A stretch of 64,000 bases of DNA from Microbacterium sp. ACRRU (GCF_022346945.1 NZ_JAKRNI010000011.1:1-64000), one strand, 5' to 3'; shown: positions 15,664 through 25,169, counted from the first letter of the stretch. A program made the numbers and translations. The notes: a model not told the origin generated them from the letters alone.

Positions 15664-17724
15664 ATGATCCATCACCTCCGCGCCGCGGGCGTCGACCTCA
15701 TCATCGACGCCCGCGGCACGGCGGCGCCGGTCGTGGTGCATTGGGGCCGCGCCCTCGGTGACCTCGACACCGCCGCCCTCACCGCCCTGGCCGACGCGAG
15801 CGCACCCGCCATCGCCCCGAGTTCGATCGACCGCCCGTTCCGGGTGAGCGTCGTCCCTCTCCTCACGGAAGGCTGGACCGGGCGTCCCGCCGTCGAGATC
15901 TCCCCCCACGCCGCCGCGCTCCGCCACATCGGGACCGGCCGCGACGGCGACGCCGTCCTGACGATGCTCGCCCTCGGCGGCGCCCGGATCGAACTGCGGT
16001 ACGCCCTCAGCCCCGAGGGCGTTCTGCTCGTGGACCGCCGGGTGCGCAACGACGGCCCCGCCGACATCGAGGTGCGCGCCCTCGCCGCCCTCCTGCCCGT
16101 GCCGTCGCGGGCCCGCGAGGTGCTCGACTTCACCGGCCGCTGGGCCGGCGAGCGCGAGCCGCAGCGCCTGCGTCCGGGCCACGGCGTGTGGGCGCGTGAC
16201 ACGCGCCACGGCCGAGGCGGACACGACGATCCTTTCCTGTTCACGGTCGGGACTCCCGGGTTCGGGTTCCGCCACGGCGAGGTCTGGGCCACGCACGTCG
16301 CGTGGAGCGGCGACCGCTCGGTGTGGCTCGAGCGCAGCGACCTGGGTGCGTCCGTGGTCGGGGCCGGAGAACGCCTCGACGGTCACGTGCTCGCCCCGGG
16401 CGAGACCTACGCCGCCCCCACGGTCGTGGCCGTCTGGTCGGACGAGGGTCTGGACGGGCTCTCCGCGCGCCTGCATCCGTGGGTGCGGTCGTGGGCCGCC
16501 CCGCGTGGCCCGCGCCCGGTGACCCTGAACACGTGGGAGGCCGTGTACTTCGACCACTCGCTCGAGCGGCTCACGCCCCTGGTCGAGGCGGCCGCCCGAG
16601 TGGGCGCGGAACGCCTGGTGCTCGACGACGGCTGGTTCCACGGCCGCACCGATGACCGCCGGGCGCTCGGCGACTGGACGGTCGACGAGCGGGTGTGGCC
16701 GGACGGCCTCGGTCCTCTCATCTCCCGCGTCTCGGAGGCGGGGTTGCAGTTCGGGCTCTGGGTCGAGCCCGAGATGGTCAGCGCCGACTCCGACCTCGCG
16801 CGCGCACACCCCGACTGGATGCTGACGCCCGCGGACGCGGTGTCGTGGCGGTGGCAGCACGTGCTCGACCTCACGCATCCGGATGCCTGGCGGCACGTGT
16901 TCGACAGTCTCGATGCCCTGCTGACGCAGTACCCGATCGCGGCGCTCAAGTGGGACCACAACCGCGACCTCCTCGTCCCGCACTCCGGCGGGCAGGTTAG
17001 GGCGTTGTACCGGCTGCTCGACGCGCTTCGCGCCGCCCACCCGGACGTCGAGATCGAGTCGTGCGCGTCCGGGGGTGCTCGCATCGATCTCGGCATCCTG
17101 CGGCGCGTCGACCGGTTCTGGACGAGCGACACCAACGATCCCCTCGCCCGTCAGCGGATCCAGCGGTGGACCGGCATCCTCATCCCGCCGGAGTTCCTCG
17201 GATCCCACGTGGGCGACGAACGTGCGCACACGACCGGCCGGACGGCCTCGATGGCGTTCCGTCTCGCGACGGCGCTGTTCCTGCACGCCGGCATCGAGTC
17301 CGACATCTCGCGGCTCGACGACGCTCAGCTCGACGTCCTCGCGCGATGGACCGAGGTGTACCGCACGCACCGTGCCCTGGTGCACGGGGGCACGACCGTC
17401 CGGTCCGACGATGCCGACCCTGCCCTGCTGCAGCACGGCGTGGTCTCGCCCGACCGCACCGAGGGACTGTTCGCCTACGTCGCCCTGGATCGTTTCGAGG
17501 CGGCGCTGCCGTCGCCGATCTCGCTGCCGGGCCTCGACCCGACCCGGCGCTACCGCGTGCGGGTGTGCGATGTCGGTGCTCCCGTGCGGACGGTCCAGGA
17601 TGCCGATCCCGCGTGGCTCGCGAACGGAATCGAGCTCCCCGGCTCGGTGCTCGCCGAGGGCGTGCTGACGGCGCCGCTCCTGGCCCCGGGGGAGGCGCTC
17701 CTCCTTCACGCCGTCGCCCTGTGA
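15664..17724 (+). CDS. Alpha-galactosidase, glycoside hydrolase family 36
   Basis: 686 aa. After an N-terminal beta domain, the barrel carries LVLDDGWFHGR, QFGLWVEPEMVS, the nucleophile aspartate in ALKWDHNRDL (about 431), ESCASGGARIDLG and the acid/base aspartate in WTSDTNDP (about 489). There is no signal peptide, so it acts on imported raffinose-family or other alpha-galactosides. Start ATG 15664 lies 8 nt after the binding-protein stop with GGAG inside that gene. It ends the operon and is followed by a long inverted repeat. Confidence 0.92.
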   Translation: MIHHLRAAGVDLIIDARGTAAPVVVHWGRALGDLDTAALTALADASAPAIAPSSIDRPFRVSVVPLLTEGWTGRPAVEISPHAAALRHIGTGRDGDAVLTMLALGGARIELRYALSPEGVLLVDRRVRNDGPADIEVRALAALLPVPSRAREVLDFTGRWAGEREPQRLRPGHGVWARDTRHGRGGHDDPFLFTVGTPGFGFRHGEVWATHVAWSGDRSVWLERSDLGASVVGAGERLDGHVLAPGETYAAPTVVAVWSDEGLDGLSARLHPWVRSWAAPRGPRPVTLNTWEAVYFDHSLERLTPLVEAAARVGAERLVLDDGWFHGRTDDRRALGDWTVDERVWPDGLGPLISRVSEAGLQFGLWVEPEMVSADSDLARAHPDWMLTPADAVSWRWQHVLDLTHPDAWRHVFDSLDALLTQYPIAALKWDHNRDLLVPHSGGQVRALYRLLDALRAAHPDVEIESCASGGARIDLGILRRVDRFWTSDTNDPLARQRIQRWTGILIPPEFLGSHVGDERAHTTGRTASMAFRLATALFLHAGIESDISRLDDAQLDVLARWTEVYRTHRALVHGGTTVRSDDADPALLQHGVVSPDRTEGLFAYVALDRFEAALPSPISLPGLDPTRRYRVRVCDVGAPVRTVQDADPAWLANGIELPGSVLAEGVLTAPLLAPGEALLLHAVAL

Positions 17725-17729
17725 CGACA

Positions 17730-17771
17730 GACGAATCGCCCCGTCCCGGGTTCGGGACGGGGCGATTCGTC
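17730..17771. terminator. 19 bp inverted repeat between convergent genes
   Basis: Arms 17730-17748 and 17753-17771 are perfectly complementary (core CGCCCCGTCCCG) around a GGTT loop. It starts 6 nt after the GH36 stop and ends 16 nt before the convergent PhyH gene. There is no T tract on either strand, but position and symmetry fit a bidirectional terminator. Confidence 0.7.
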
Positions 17772-17787
17772 GTGGGGCGCGGGTCGG

Positions 17788-18735
17788 TCAGTCGTCCTCG
17801 GGGGTGAAGGGGACGCTGCCGGCGCTGCAGTACGAGCCCGGGGAGTGCACGAGGTGCGCGATGCGCAGCTCTGCGTCGGCGTCGCCGGACATCTGCGGAC
17901 GCACCTCCGGCGAGGCGTTCCACTGGAACTGCTCGCTGTCGGGGAAGCGGCGGGCGTGGGCCTCGAGCCCCAGCGGCAGCAGGCGCATGCGTCGGTCCAC
18001 CCACTCGGCATCCCAGGGCCCCTCCGTGCGGATCTGCTCTGCCGCGCGGAACTCGTAGTAGATGGTGCGGCGCAGACGGTTGCCGGTGACGGCCTCCGAT
18101 CCGTGCACCACCATGACGTCGTGGACGAGCACGTCTCCGGGCTCGAGCTCCACCTGGACGACGCCGGGTGCGTCCCACCCGAACTCGTCCTGCAGCTGGC
18201 AGACGTCGACGGGGGCGAGGTGCGACCCGGGAGCCACGCGGAGCGCGCCTTCCCCGGCTTTCGACGCGTCGAGGTAGACGTCGATGTTGAAGATGCGGTG
18301 CGTACGGGGGTGCACGGCATCCTGGTGCCAGTCGATCGCGGCGCCATCGCCGGTGTCCTTGAAGACCAGGGATTCGTAGGTCGGCACCAGGTCGGGGCCG
18401 GCGAGGCTCTCGGCGATGCCGAGCACCGCGGGCGAACCGAGGAGCTCGAGCGAGGCGGGGGAGCCCTTCCCGTGGAGGTAGTCGACGCGGAACATGCGGC
18501 GGGCACCGCCCCGGGTGGCCCACTGGTAGTCGGGCCCCTCGGGGTGGTCGGGGCCGAGGGCGCGGCCGGCGGCGATCCAGTCATCGGCGGCGTCCTGCAG
18601 GCGCGCGAGCAGGTCGGCGGGGATCCGCCCGGGGAGGACGACGTAGCCGTGTGCGTCGAAGTGCGCGATCTGCTCGGGGGTCAGGTGGTACGGCGAGGTC
18701 GACACCGAGGGCAGTGTCGGCGCGAGCGAGGTCAT
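17788..18735 (-). CDS. PhyH-family Fe(II)/2-oxoglutarate dioxygenase
   Basis: 315 aa phytanoyl-CoA dioxygenase-like protein. The iron-binding HxD is in DWHQDAVHPRTH and the distal histidine in VLVHDVMVVHGS. A following arginine (NRLRRTIYYEF) would bind 2-oxoglutarate. The frame is open for 13 more codons, but the minus-strand GAAAGGAACCTC before the ATG at 18735 sets the start. Ectoine hydroxylase belongs to this family, but no ectoine genes are near, so the substrate is unknown. The divergent AraC gene is the likely regulator. Confidence 0.82.
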   Translation of the reverse strand: MTSLAPTLPSVSTSPYHLTPEQIAHFDAHGYVVLPGRIPADLLARLQDAADDWIAAGRALGPDHPEGPDYQWATRGGARRMFRVDYLHGKGSPASLELLGSPAVLGIAESLAGPDLVPTYESLVFKDTGDGAAIDWHQDAVHPRTHRIFNIDVYLDASKAGEGALRVAPGSHLAPVDVCQLQDEFGWDAPGVVQVELEPGDVLVHDVMVVHGSEAVTGNRLRRTIYYEFRAAEQIRTEGPWDAEWVDRRMRLLPLGLEAHARRFPDSEQFQWNASPEVRPQMSGDADAELRIAHLVHSPGSYCSAGSVPFTPEDD

Positions 18736-18839
18736 GAGGTTCCTTTCTGTCGCCTCGGCGAGGCGTCCCCTCACGCTACGAGCCGAAGAAAGACGATCTC
18801 ATCGCGTACAGACCTCGGTTCTTCCGGGATACTCGGATC

Positions 18840-19649
18840 ATGGGTTCCGCGATCTCGTCGTTCGACCTCGCGTGTTGGCGGGGAGCGGTGCCGCGCATGT
18901 CGGTGGCGCACACGCACGACGACCTCGAGTTCAACACCGCTCCGGTGGATCTGGAGTACCTGATCGACGGGCGTCAAGTGGTCATCCCCGCGGGAGCCCT
19001 CGCGGTGTTCTGGGCGGCGCGCCCGCACCAGCTCGTTCGCGACTCGGGCGAGAGCGCGCTGGCGTGGCTGACCGTTCCGTTGGCGCAAGCGCGGGGATGG
19101 CGCCTGCCCGGCGCGTTCCTCGCGCGGATGTTCGCGGGCGAGATCGCGGTGGCGGGAACCGCCGTCGGTCCGCTGGCCCTCGCCGACCGCGTCGAGTCGT
19201 GGAGCGACGAGCTGGCGGCGGCTCACCCCCTGCGCCGCGCCGCGGTGGGGGAGGTGCAGGCGTTCGTCCTGCGCGCGGCGCACGCGGTTGCTCCTGCGGC
19301 GCCCGCGGGTCGCGCTGGCGGAGGCCTGAGGGCGGATGTGGCCGACATGGCGGCGTGGATCGCCCGTCACGCGGCGGAGGACATCTCCGTCGCAGACGTC
19401 GCCGCGCAGGTCCACCTGCACCCGCATCACGCGATGTCGGTGTTCCGGGCGGCTCTGGGCGTCACGGTCGGCGAGTACCTCGCGCAGTGCAGGATCGCAC
19501 GGGCGCGCGAGCTGCTGCTCATGACGGATGCCGGCATCCCCGACATCGCGGCATCCGCGGGGTTCGGCTCGCTGAGCCAGTTCTACGCCCGGTTCCGCGA
19601 ACACACCGGGGAGGCGCCGGCCGCGTACCGGCGTCGCCACGGAGGGTGA
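18840..19649 (+). CDS. AraC-family transcriptional regulator
   Basis: 269 aa. An N-terminal cupin-like sensing domain (HTHDDLEFNTAPVDLEYLI, residues 22-40) is followed by the C-terminal double helix-turn-helix. The second helix pair is marked by IPDIAASAGFGSLSQFYARF. GATACT six nt before ATG 18840 suggests a leaderless transcript. It is transcribed away from the PhyH dioxygenase gene with about 100 bp between them, the usual arrangement of a local activator and its target. Confidence 0.87.
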   Translation: MGSAISSFDLACWRGAVPRMSVAHTHDDLEFNTAPVDLEYLIDGRQVVIPAGALAVFWAARPHQLVRDSGESALAWLTVPLAQARGWRLPGAFLARMFAGEIAVAGTAVGPLALADRVESWSDELAAAHPLRRAAVGEVQAFVLRAAHAVAPAAPAGRAGGGLRADVADMAAWIARHAAEDISVADVAAQVHLHPHHAMSVFRAALGVTVGEYLAQCRIARARELLLMTDAGIPDIAASAGFGSLSQFYARFREHTGEAPAAYRRRHGG

Positions 19650-19656
19650 CACGGCG

Positions 19657-20004
19657 CTAGCAGGAGGCGAGCAGCGCCCGCGACTTCGTCTCCAGGAAGG
19701 ACACCAGCGCGCCGAGGACATTGACCTCGTTGCCGAGGTTCACCAACTCGACCGCCGTGAGCTCGATCGTGGTGTCGCGCGCCTCCATCGTGGCCTTCCA
19801 GCGGCCTTCGCTCCCGGCGATCGGCTGGAGGTACGTGATGGTCGCCGCCTCGCTCAGGTCGACGACGATCAGTCCGCGACGGGCGTCGGCGTCGTCCTGC
19901 TGCTCCAGCACACGGATGTCGCTGCCGGTGAGATAGCCGAGGCTTCGGAACTCGTCGAGCCACTGCTCCAGCAGCTGCATGTCGAGCAGATCACGTACAG
20001 GCAC
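19657..20004 (-). CDS. Hypothetical protein, 115 aa
   Basis: Not recognised. Soluble, mildly acidic protein with no signal peptide or membrane segment. The N-terminal half (LLEQWLDEFRSLGYLTGSD) is predicted helical. The C-terminal half alternates short strands and helices (DTTIELTAVELVNLGNEVNV). It has normal high-GC codon use, so it looks like a real single-gene unit. It converges with the AraC gene 7 bp away. Confidence 0.6.
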   Translation of the reverse strand: MPVRDLLDMQLLEQWLDEFRSLGYLTGSDIRVLEQQDDADARRGLIVVDLSEAATITYLQPIAGSEGRWKATMEARDTTIELTAVELVNLGNEVNVLGALVSFLETKSRALLASC

Positions 20005-20080
20005 GGCGGACTCCGTCTCGGCGCTCGGGCGGCGCTCACGTCATTATCCCGTGCCGGGACGCGGACGTGACCGTACCATC

Positions 20081-20097
20081 ATTTAAGCGTCTTAAAT
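20081..20097. promoter_or_regulatory. Palindromic operator in the MarR promoter
   Basis: ATTTAAGCGTCTTAAAT has perfect 7 bp arms around CGT, in an AT-rich island 39 nt upstream of the MarR -10 box. It is the right size and symmetry for a MarR dimer. Confidence 0.65.
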
Positions 20098-20135
20098 AGT
20101 GAGCCGAATTATTCACAGATCTAGGCAGTCGCCCA

Positions 20136-20141
20136 TACTGT
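20136..20141 (+). promoter_or_regulatory. -10 box of the MarR gene (leaderless)
   Basis: TACTGT followed by GGAGCC and then ATG 20148. The GGAG is inside the six nt between the -10 and the start codon, so it cannot act as a ribosome binding site if transcription starts at the ATG. Confidence 0.5.
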
Positions 20142-20147
20142 GGAGCC

Positions 20148-20576
20148 ATGTCGTCCCGTCCCGCTCTCTCCCTCGCGCTCGACGCCTACGTCGAGGCGCG
20201 GCGCTCCGCGGAGCTGGCGACACGGGCCGAGCTGCGGCTCAGTGAGACCGAGGTGCGGGCACTGCTGCGCATCCGCGAGCGTCCCGGCATCCGGCCCTCC
20301 GAACTGCGCGACCACCTGGGCGTGACGTCGGCCGGTGTGACGACGCTGGTCGACCGGCTCGTCGAGCGCGGTCTGGTGCGTCGCGAACTCGACACCGCGG
20401 ATCGCCGGATGAACCACATCCACCTCGAGGTCGACCTGGATGCCGTGCCCTGGTCACGGCTCGACCGCTTCGCGCGCGACCTCGATGGTGCCGTCGACGC
20501 CGAGCCGGCGTCGACGACCGACGACTTCGCGGAGACTCTGCACCGCATCATCCGCGCGGCGCAGGGTCCGCGCTGA
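20148..20576 (+). CDS. MarR-family transcriptional regulator
   Basis: 142 aa. The winged helix-turn-helix spans about residues 30-95: LSETEVRALLRIRE, IRPSELRDHLGVTSAGVTTL, then the wing RRELDTADRRMNHIHLEV. The DxRxxxIxLT-like wing motif is changed to DRRMNHIHLEV but is recognisable. The gene stands alone between a small unknown gene and a convergent LysR gene, overlapping the latter by 29 bp. Its regulon is not evident here; a self-operator lies upstream. Confidence 0.85.
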   Translation: MSSRPALSLALDAYVEARRSAELATRAELRLSETEVRALLRIRERPGIRPSELRDHLGVTSAGVTTLVDRLVERGLVRRELDTADRRMNHIHLEVDLDAVPWSRLDRFARDLDGAVDAEPASTTDDFAETLHRIIRAAQGPR

Positions 20577-21462
20577 TCCCCGTCGCCCCATCGAACGCCG
20601 TCTGCAGGGCCGACCGCACGGCTCGGATGCCGGGACGCTCGGCCGTACCGCGCCGCACCGCCGTGAAGATCTCCCGTCGCGGCCGCCCGGGGAGGTCGAG
20701 GAGCCGGGTCGCCGGCTCGTCGCCCCCGAAGACCAGCGCCGGGATCATGCCGACCGCGTGACCGGACGCCACCAGGCGCACGTGTGCGGTGAGGTCGGCG
20801 AGCTCGAAACGCACGTCGGGTTCGAATCCCGCGGCGCGGCACTGTTGCGTCGCCCAGTGGCGGGCAGCCGTCCCCTCCGGCTCCATCACCCACGCCCGCT
20901 CGCTCAGGTCGGTGATCGACGCGGCGTCGTCGCCGTGCGCGACGGCGAGGTGGATGGCATCCCTTCCGAGCGTGCGCCGCTCGAGGAGCTGGCGCTGCTC
21001 GCGCGTGTGCCCCGGATACTGTTCGGCCACGGCGAGATCGAATCCCCGCGCGGCGACCTCGAAGAGGCTCTCTTCGGGCGCGAGCTCGACGACCTCGACA
21101 CGCAGTCCCGGCTCGGTCTCGGCGAGGGCGCCCAGAGCGCGCGGGAGGATGCCGTGCGCGGCGGACTGCATCACCGCCAGTCGCACGGGGGCGCGTGACG
21201 GCTGCAGCGACTCGAGCTCGGCCCTCGCGGCCTCGTCGGCGGCGAGCATGCGGGCCGCGTGCGCGGCGAGGGCTTCTCCCTGTGCCGTGAGGCGCACGCG
21301 CCTGCCGTCCGGCTCGAGCAGGGGAACGCCGGCGTCGCGTTCGAGCTGCGCGAGCTGCTGCGAGATCGTCGACGGGCTGAACGAGAGGGCATCCGCGACC
21401 GCCGCCAGCGTGCCGCGCATCGACAGCTCGTGCAGGAGCCGCAGACGACGAAGGTCGAACAT
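20548..21462 (-). CDS. LysR-family regulator, probable putA regulator
   Basis: 304 aa. The DNA-binding helix-turn-helix GTLAAVADALSFSPSTISQQ lies at residues 17-36, followed by the periplasmic-binding-protein-like effector domain from about residue 90. The open frame extends upstream, but MFDLRRLRLLHEL is the standard LysR N-terminus and 21462 is used. It diverges from putA over a 100 bp region with an inverted repeat, the classical LysR arrangement. Proline as effector is inferred from the neighbour. Its 3' end overlaps the MarR gene by 29 bp. Confidence 0.87.
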   Translation of the reverse strand: MFDLRRLRLLHELSMRGTLAAVADALSFSPSTISQQLAQLERDAGVPLLEPDGRRVRLTAQGEALAAHAARMLAADEAARAELESLQPSRAPVRLAVMQSAAHGILPRALGALAETEPGLRVEVVELAPEESLFEVAARGFDLAVAEQYPGHTREQRQLLERRTLGRDAIHLAVAHGDDAASITDLSERAWVMEPEGTAARHWATQQCRAAGFEPDVRFELADLTAHVRLVASGHAVGMIPALVFGGDEPATRLLDLPGRPRREIFTAVRRGTAERPGIRAVRSALQTAFDGATGISADPAPRG

Positions 21463-21477
21463 CCCGCTCCGTTCAGG

Positions 21478-21502
21478 TTTCGCGAACAATACCGTTCGCA
21501 AA
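21478..21502. promoter_or_regulatory. Inverted repeat in the LysR-putA intergenic region
   Basis: GCGAAC (21482-21487) and GTTCGC (21494-21499) are separated by 6 nt and flanked by TTT and AAA, extending the symmetry with a 1 nt bulge. It lies 16 nt from the LysR start and about 60 nt before putA and is the best LysR recognition site candidate. Confidence 0.55.
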
Positions 21503-21562
21503 TCATCGCTTTTCTCGATCGTACGCCGGCCGCACACTGAGGGCATCCGAGGAAGGATCCCC

Positions 21563-24500
21563 ATGTCGCTCACCGATGTCACCCCCGCCGAGATCGCGCC
21601 CGCCGACCTGGCCGACGACGCCGTCGCGCTCGTTCGACGCTGGCTGGCGGAAAGCCGTTCGGAGCCCGTCGATGCGGCGGCCACCCGACTCGCCGGTGTG
21701 CTGCGTGACCCGAACGGTCTGGCGTTCACGGTGGGATTCGTCGACGGTGTCGTCCGACCCGAAGACCTGCGCGTCGCGGCCGCCAACCTCGCCGGTCTCG
21801 CACCGCTCGTCCCCTCCTTCCTCCCCCTGCATCTGAAGGCCGCGATCCGCCTCGGCGCGCTCACCGCCCCGATCGTGCCCCGGGTGGTGGTCCCGGCCGC
21901 TCGCGCGGCGCTGCGGTCGATGGTGCGTCACCTCATCGTCGACGCGAGCGACCGCCGCCTGGGGGATGCCATTGCCGCCATCCGCGGCCGCGGCGAGGGC
22001 ATCCGTCTCAACGTGAACCTCCTCGGCGAGGCGATCCTCGGGAAGAAGGAGGCGGCTCGCCGTCTGGAGGGCACGCGGCGCCTGCTCGCCCGCGACGACG
22101 TCGACTACGTCTCGATCAAGGTCTCGTCGACCGTCGCGCCGCACACCCCGTGGGCCTTCGACGCGGCGGTGTCGGACGCGGTCTCGGCCCTGCGCCCCCT
22201 CTACCGGGTGGCGAAGGAGACCGGGACGTTCCTGAACCTCGACATGGAGGAGTTCAAGGACCTCGATCTGACGTTGGCGGTGTTCGAGACGCTGCTCGGG
22301 GAGGCGGAGTTCCACGACGTCGAGGCCGGCATCGTGCTGCAGGCGTACCTTCCGGATGCCCTCGCCGCGATGATGCGCCTGCAGGACTGGGCGGCGGCGC
22401 GCGTGGCATCCGGTGGCGCCGCCATCAAGGTCCGCGTCGTGAAGGGCGCGAACCTGCCGATGGAGCGCGTGGATGCCGATGTCCACGACTGGCCCCTGGC
22501 GACCTGGCCGTCCAAGCAGGCCACGGATGCCTCGTACAAGGCGGTGCTCGACTACGCTCTGCGCCCCGAGCACACGGCGCACGTGCGCATCGGCGTCGCG
22601 GGGCACAATCTCTTCGACATCGCGCTGGCCTGGCTGCTGGCAGAACGGCGTGGCGTCACGGGCGGTGTCGATGTGGAGATGCTGCTCGGCATGGCCACGG
22701 CGCAGCAGGCGGTGGTGCGGCGCACCGTCGGCTCGATCCTGCTCTACACGCCGGTCGTGCACCCGCAGGAGTTCGACGTCGCGATCGCCTACCTCATCCG
22801 CCGCCTCGAAGAGGGCGCTTCGAGCGAGAACTTCATGTCGGCGGTGTTCGATCTCGACACGCACGAGGCGCTGTTCGCGCGGGAGCGCGACCGGTTCCTC
22901 GCGTCTCTCGCGGACATGCCGGAGGGTGTGCCCGCGTCGCACCGCGTGCAGGACCGCACCGCGGTGCCGGAGCCCGCTCCGCGGGAGGGCTTCCGCAACA
23001 CCCCGGACTCGGACCCCGCGATCGCGGCGAATCGCGCGTGGGCGGCGGAGATCGTCGCGCGCATGGCGACGTCGCGCCGGGGTGCTGAGACGATCGCCGA
23101 GCACACCGTGTCGGACGAGGCGGTCCTCGATCAGCGCATCCGCGCCGCCGCCGCTGCGGCCGCCGCGTGGCGTGACCTCGGCGCCGATGCCCGCGCCGAG
23201 ATCCTCCACCGGGCCGGTGACGCGCTCGAGGCGCGGCGCGCCGAGCTCGTCGAGGTGATGGGGGCCGAGTGCGGAAAGGTCGTCGAGCAGAGCGATCCCG
23301 AGGTGTCGGAGGCGATCGACTTCGCGCACTACTACGCCGAGCAGGCGCGGCACCTGGATCGTGTCGACGGTGCCCGCTTCACGCCGGTGGGCGTGACGGT
23401 GGTGACCCCGCCCTGGAACTTCCCCGTCGCCATCCCCGCTGGCTCGACCCTCGCCGCGCTCGCGGCCGGGTCCGCCGTCGTGATCAAGCCGGCCGCGCTC
23501 GCCGAGCGCTCGGGAGCGGTCATGGTGGAGGCACTGTGGGAGGCGGGCGTCCCGCGCGACGTGCTGACGCTCGTGCAGGTCTCCGAGAACGACCTCGGCC
23601 GGCAGCTGCTGACCCACCCGGCCGTGGAGCGCGTGGTGCTGACGGGCGCGTACGAGACGGCGGAGCTGTTCCGCTCGTTCCGGCCCGACCTTCCCCTGCT
23701 GGCCGAGACGAGCGGCAAGAACGCGGTGATCGTGACCCCCAGCGCCGACCTCGACCTCGCCGCGAAGGACGTCGCACTCTCGGCCTTCGGCCACGCGGGT
23801 CAGAAGTGCTCGGCTGCGTCGCTGGTCGTTCTCGTCGGGTCGGTCGCCACGTCTCGCCGGTTCCGGGACCAGCTCGTCGACGCGGTCACCTCCCTCGAGG
23901 TGGGGATGCCGTGGGACGACGCCGCCCGCGTGGGACCGCTCATCGAGCCCGCGCAGGGCAAGCTGCTGCGGGCGCTGACGACCCTCGAGCCCGGCCAGCG
24001 GTGGGTCGTCGAGCCGCGCCGCCTCGACGAGGACGGGCGACTGTGGCGACCCGGCATCCGCGAGGGGGTCCAGCCGGGGAGCGAGTTCCACCGCACGGAG
24101 TACTTCGGACCCGTGCTGGGCATCATGACCGCCGAGACGCTCGACGAGGCGATCGAGATCGTGAACGCGATCGAGTACGGCCTCACCTCGGGACTGCACG
24201 CGCTGGACGAGGCCGAGATCCAACGGTGGCTGTCGCGCATCGAGGCGGGGAACGTCTACGTCAACCGCGGCACGACGGGCGCGATCGTGCAGCGGCAGCC
24301 CTTCGGCGGGTGGAAGAAGTCGGCGGTCGGAGCGGGCACCAAGGCCGGCGGTCCGCACTACCTCTTCGGATTCGGGACGTGGACGGATGCCGAGTCCTCC
24401 GCGCCGCGCGGGGGAGATCCCCTCGTCGGGTCGGCGTCGGCGGCCGTTCCGGCAGAGGACCGCGAGTGGCTCGCTTCCGCTCTGGCATCCGATGCCGCCA

Positions 24501-24997
24501 TCTGGTCGAGCGAGTTCGCCGTCGCGCGTGACGTCACGGCGCTGCAGTCGGAGCAGAACGTGTTGCGGTACGCCGCGGTCCCGGTGACCGTGCGTCTCGA
24601 GGACGCGCGCGACGTCGCTCTCGTCCGGGTGGTGGCTGCGGGCGTGCGGGCCGGGTCGACCGTGACGGTCAGCGCCGGCCGCGAGCTGTCGCCCGCGGTG
24701 CGGGCCTGGCTCGAGGGCGCGGGCGTGGCCTCCGCGATCGAGGACGCCGGCGCGTGGGAGCGTCGAGCGGCTCGTCTCGTCCGCACCGGCGGCCGTGTGC
24801 GCCTGCTCGGCGGTTCCCCGGACGCGTTCGCCGCGATCACCGACGGATCGCCCGCTGTCGCGGTGTACGCGGGTGAGCCGACCCGCTCCGGCGAGGTCGA
24901 GCTGCTGCCGTTCCTCCGCGAACAGGCGGTGTCCATCACGGCCCATCGCTTCGGCACGCCGCGGCGATACACGGTGCCGCCGCTCGTGGCGCCCTGA
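21563..24997 (+). CDS. putA: Bifunctional proline dehydrogenase / L-glutamate gamma-semialdehyde dehydrogenase
   Basis: 1144 aa, converts proline to glutamate in two steps. The N-terminal FAD-dependent proline dehydrogenase barrel occupies about residues 80-460 (for example KVRVVKGANLPMERV). The aldehyde dehydrogenase follows at about 500-930, with PPWNFPVAIPAG, catalytic glutamate in LLAETSGKNAV (about 713) and catalytic cysteine in GHAGQKCSAAS (about 747). A further C-terminal region of about 200 residues has no clear assignment. The ribbon-helix-helix DNA-binding domain of enterobacterial PutA is absent, so regulation falls to the divergent LysR protein. GGAAGG sets ATG 21563; the open frame upstream is not coding. 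Confidence 0.93.
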   Translation: MSLTDVTPAEIAPADLADDAVALVRRWLAESRSEPVDAAATRLAGVLRDPNGLAFTVGFVDGVVRPEDLRVAAANLAGLAPLVPSFLPLHLKAAIRLGALTAPIVPRVVVPAARAALRSMVRHLIVDASDRRLGDAIAAIRGRGEGIRLNVNLLGEAILGKKEAARRLEGTRRLLARDDVDYVSIKVSSTVAPHTPWAFDAAVSDAVSALRPLYRVAKETGTFLNLDMEEFKDLDLTLAVFETLLGEAEFHDVEAGIVLQAYLPDALAAMMRLQDWAAARVASGGAAIKVRVVKGANLPMERVDADVHDWPLATWPSKQATDASYKAVLDYALRPEHTAHVRIGVAGHNLFDIALAWLLAERRGVTGGVDVEMLLGMATAQQAVVRRTVGSILLYTPVVHPQEFDVAIAYLIRRLEEGASSENFMSAVFDLDTHEALFARERDRFLASLADMPEGVPASHRVQDRTAVPEPAPREGFRNTPDSDPAIAANRAWAAEIVARMATSRRGAETIAEHTVSDEAVLDQRIRAAAAAAAAWRDLGADARAEILHRAGDALEARRAELVEVMGAECGKVVEQSDPEVSEAIDFAHYYAEQARHLDRVDGARFTPVGVTVVTPPWNFPVAIPAGSTLAALAAGSAVVIKPAALAERSGAVMVEALWEAGVPRDVLTLVQVSENDLGRQLLTHPAVERVVLTGAYETAELFRSFRPDLPLLAETSGKNAVIVTPSADLDLAAKDVALSAFGHAGQKCSAASLVVLVGSVATSRRFRDQLVDAVTSLEVGMPWDDAARVGPLIEPAQGKLLRALTTLEPGQRWVVEPRRLDEDGRLWRPGIREGVQPGSEFHRTEYFGPVLGIMTAETLDEAIEIVNAIEYGLTSGLHALDEAEIQRWLSRIEAGNVYVNRGTTGAIVQRQPFGGWKKSAVGAGTKAGGPHYLFGFGTWTDAESSAPRGGDPLVGSASAAVPAEDREWLASALASDAAIWSSEFAVARDVTALQSEQNVLRYAAVPVTVRLEDARDVALVRVVAAGVRAGSTVTVSAGRELSPAVRAWLEGAGVASAIEDAGAWERRAARLVRTGGRVRLLGGSPDAFAAITDGSPAVAVYAGEPTRSGEVELLPFLREQAVSITAHRFGTPRRYTVPPLVAP

Positions 24998-25169
24998 CAG
25001 TCGGATGAGGTGACGGCGCGCGCGCTCGTGACGCTCCGGCGGGTGGGCTGCGCCGCGGCGTGCCCGCTTCCGGGGCTCGGGCGGCTGGGCGACGCCGTCG
25101 TGTGCACCTCCGGGACTTTGACGAGGCGGCGACGCCGTGGTGTCCGCGCTTCCGAGGGTCTGACGGCCC

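Noticed and set aside
15601..17709. 702-codon minus-strand frame opposite GH36
   Set aside because: Shadow frame; no ribosome binding site or homology-like motifs.
21503..24946. 1147-codon minus-strand frame opposite putA
   Set aside because: Mirror frame of a high-GC gene; composition is His/Arg/Glu-rich with no domain.
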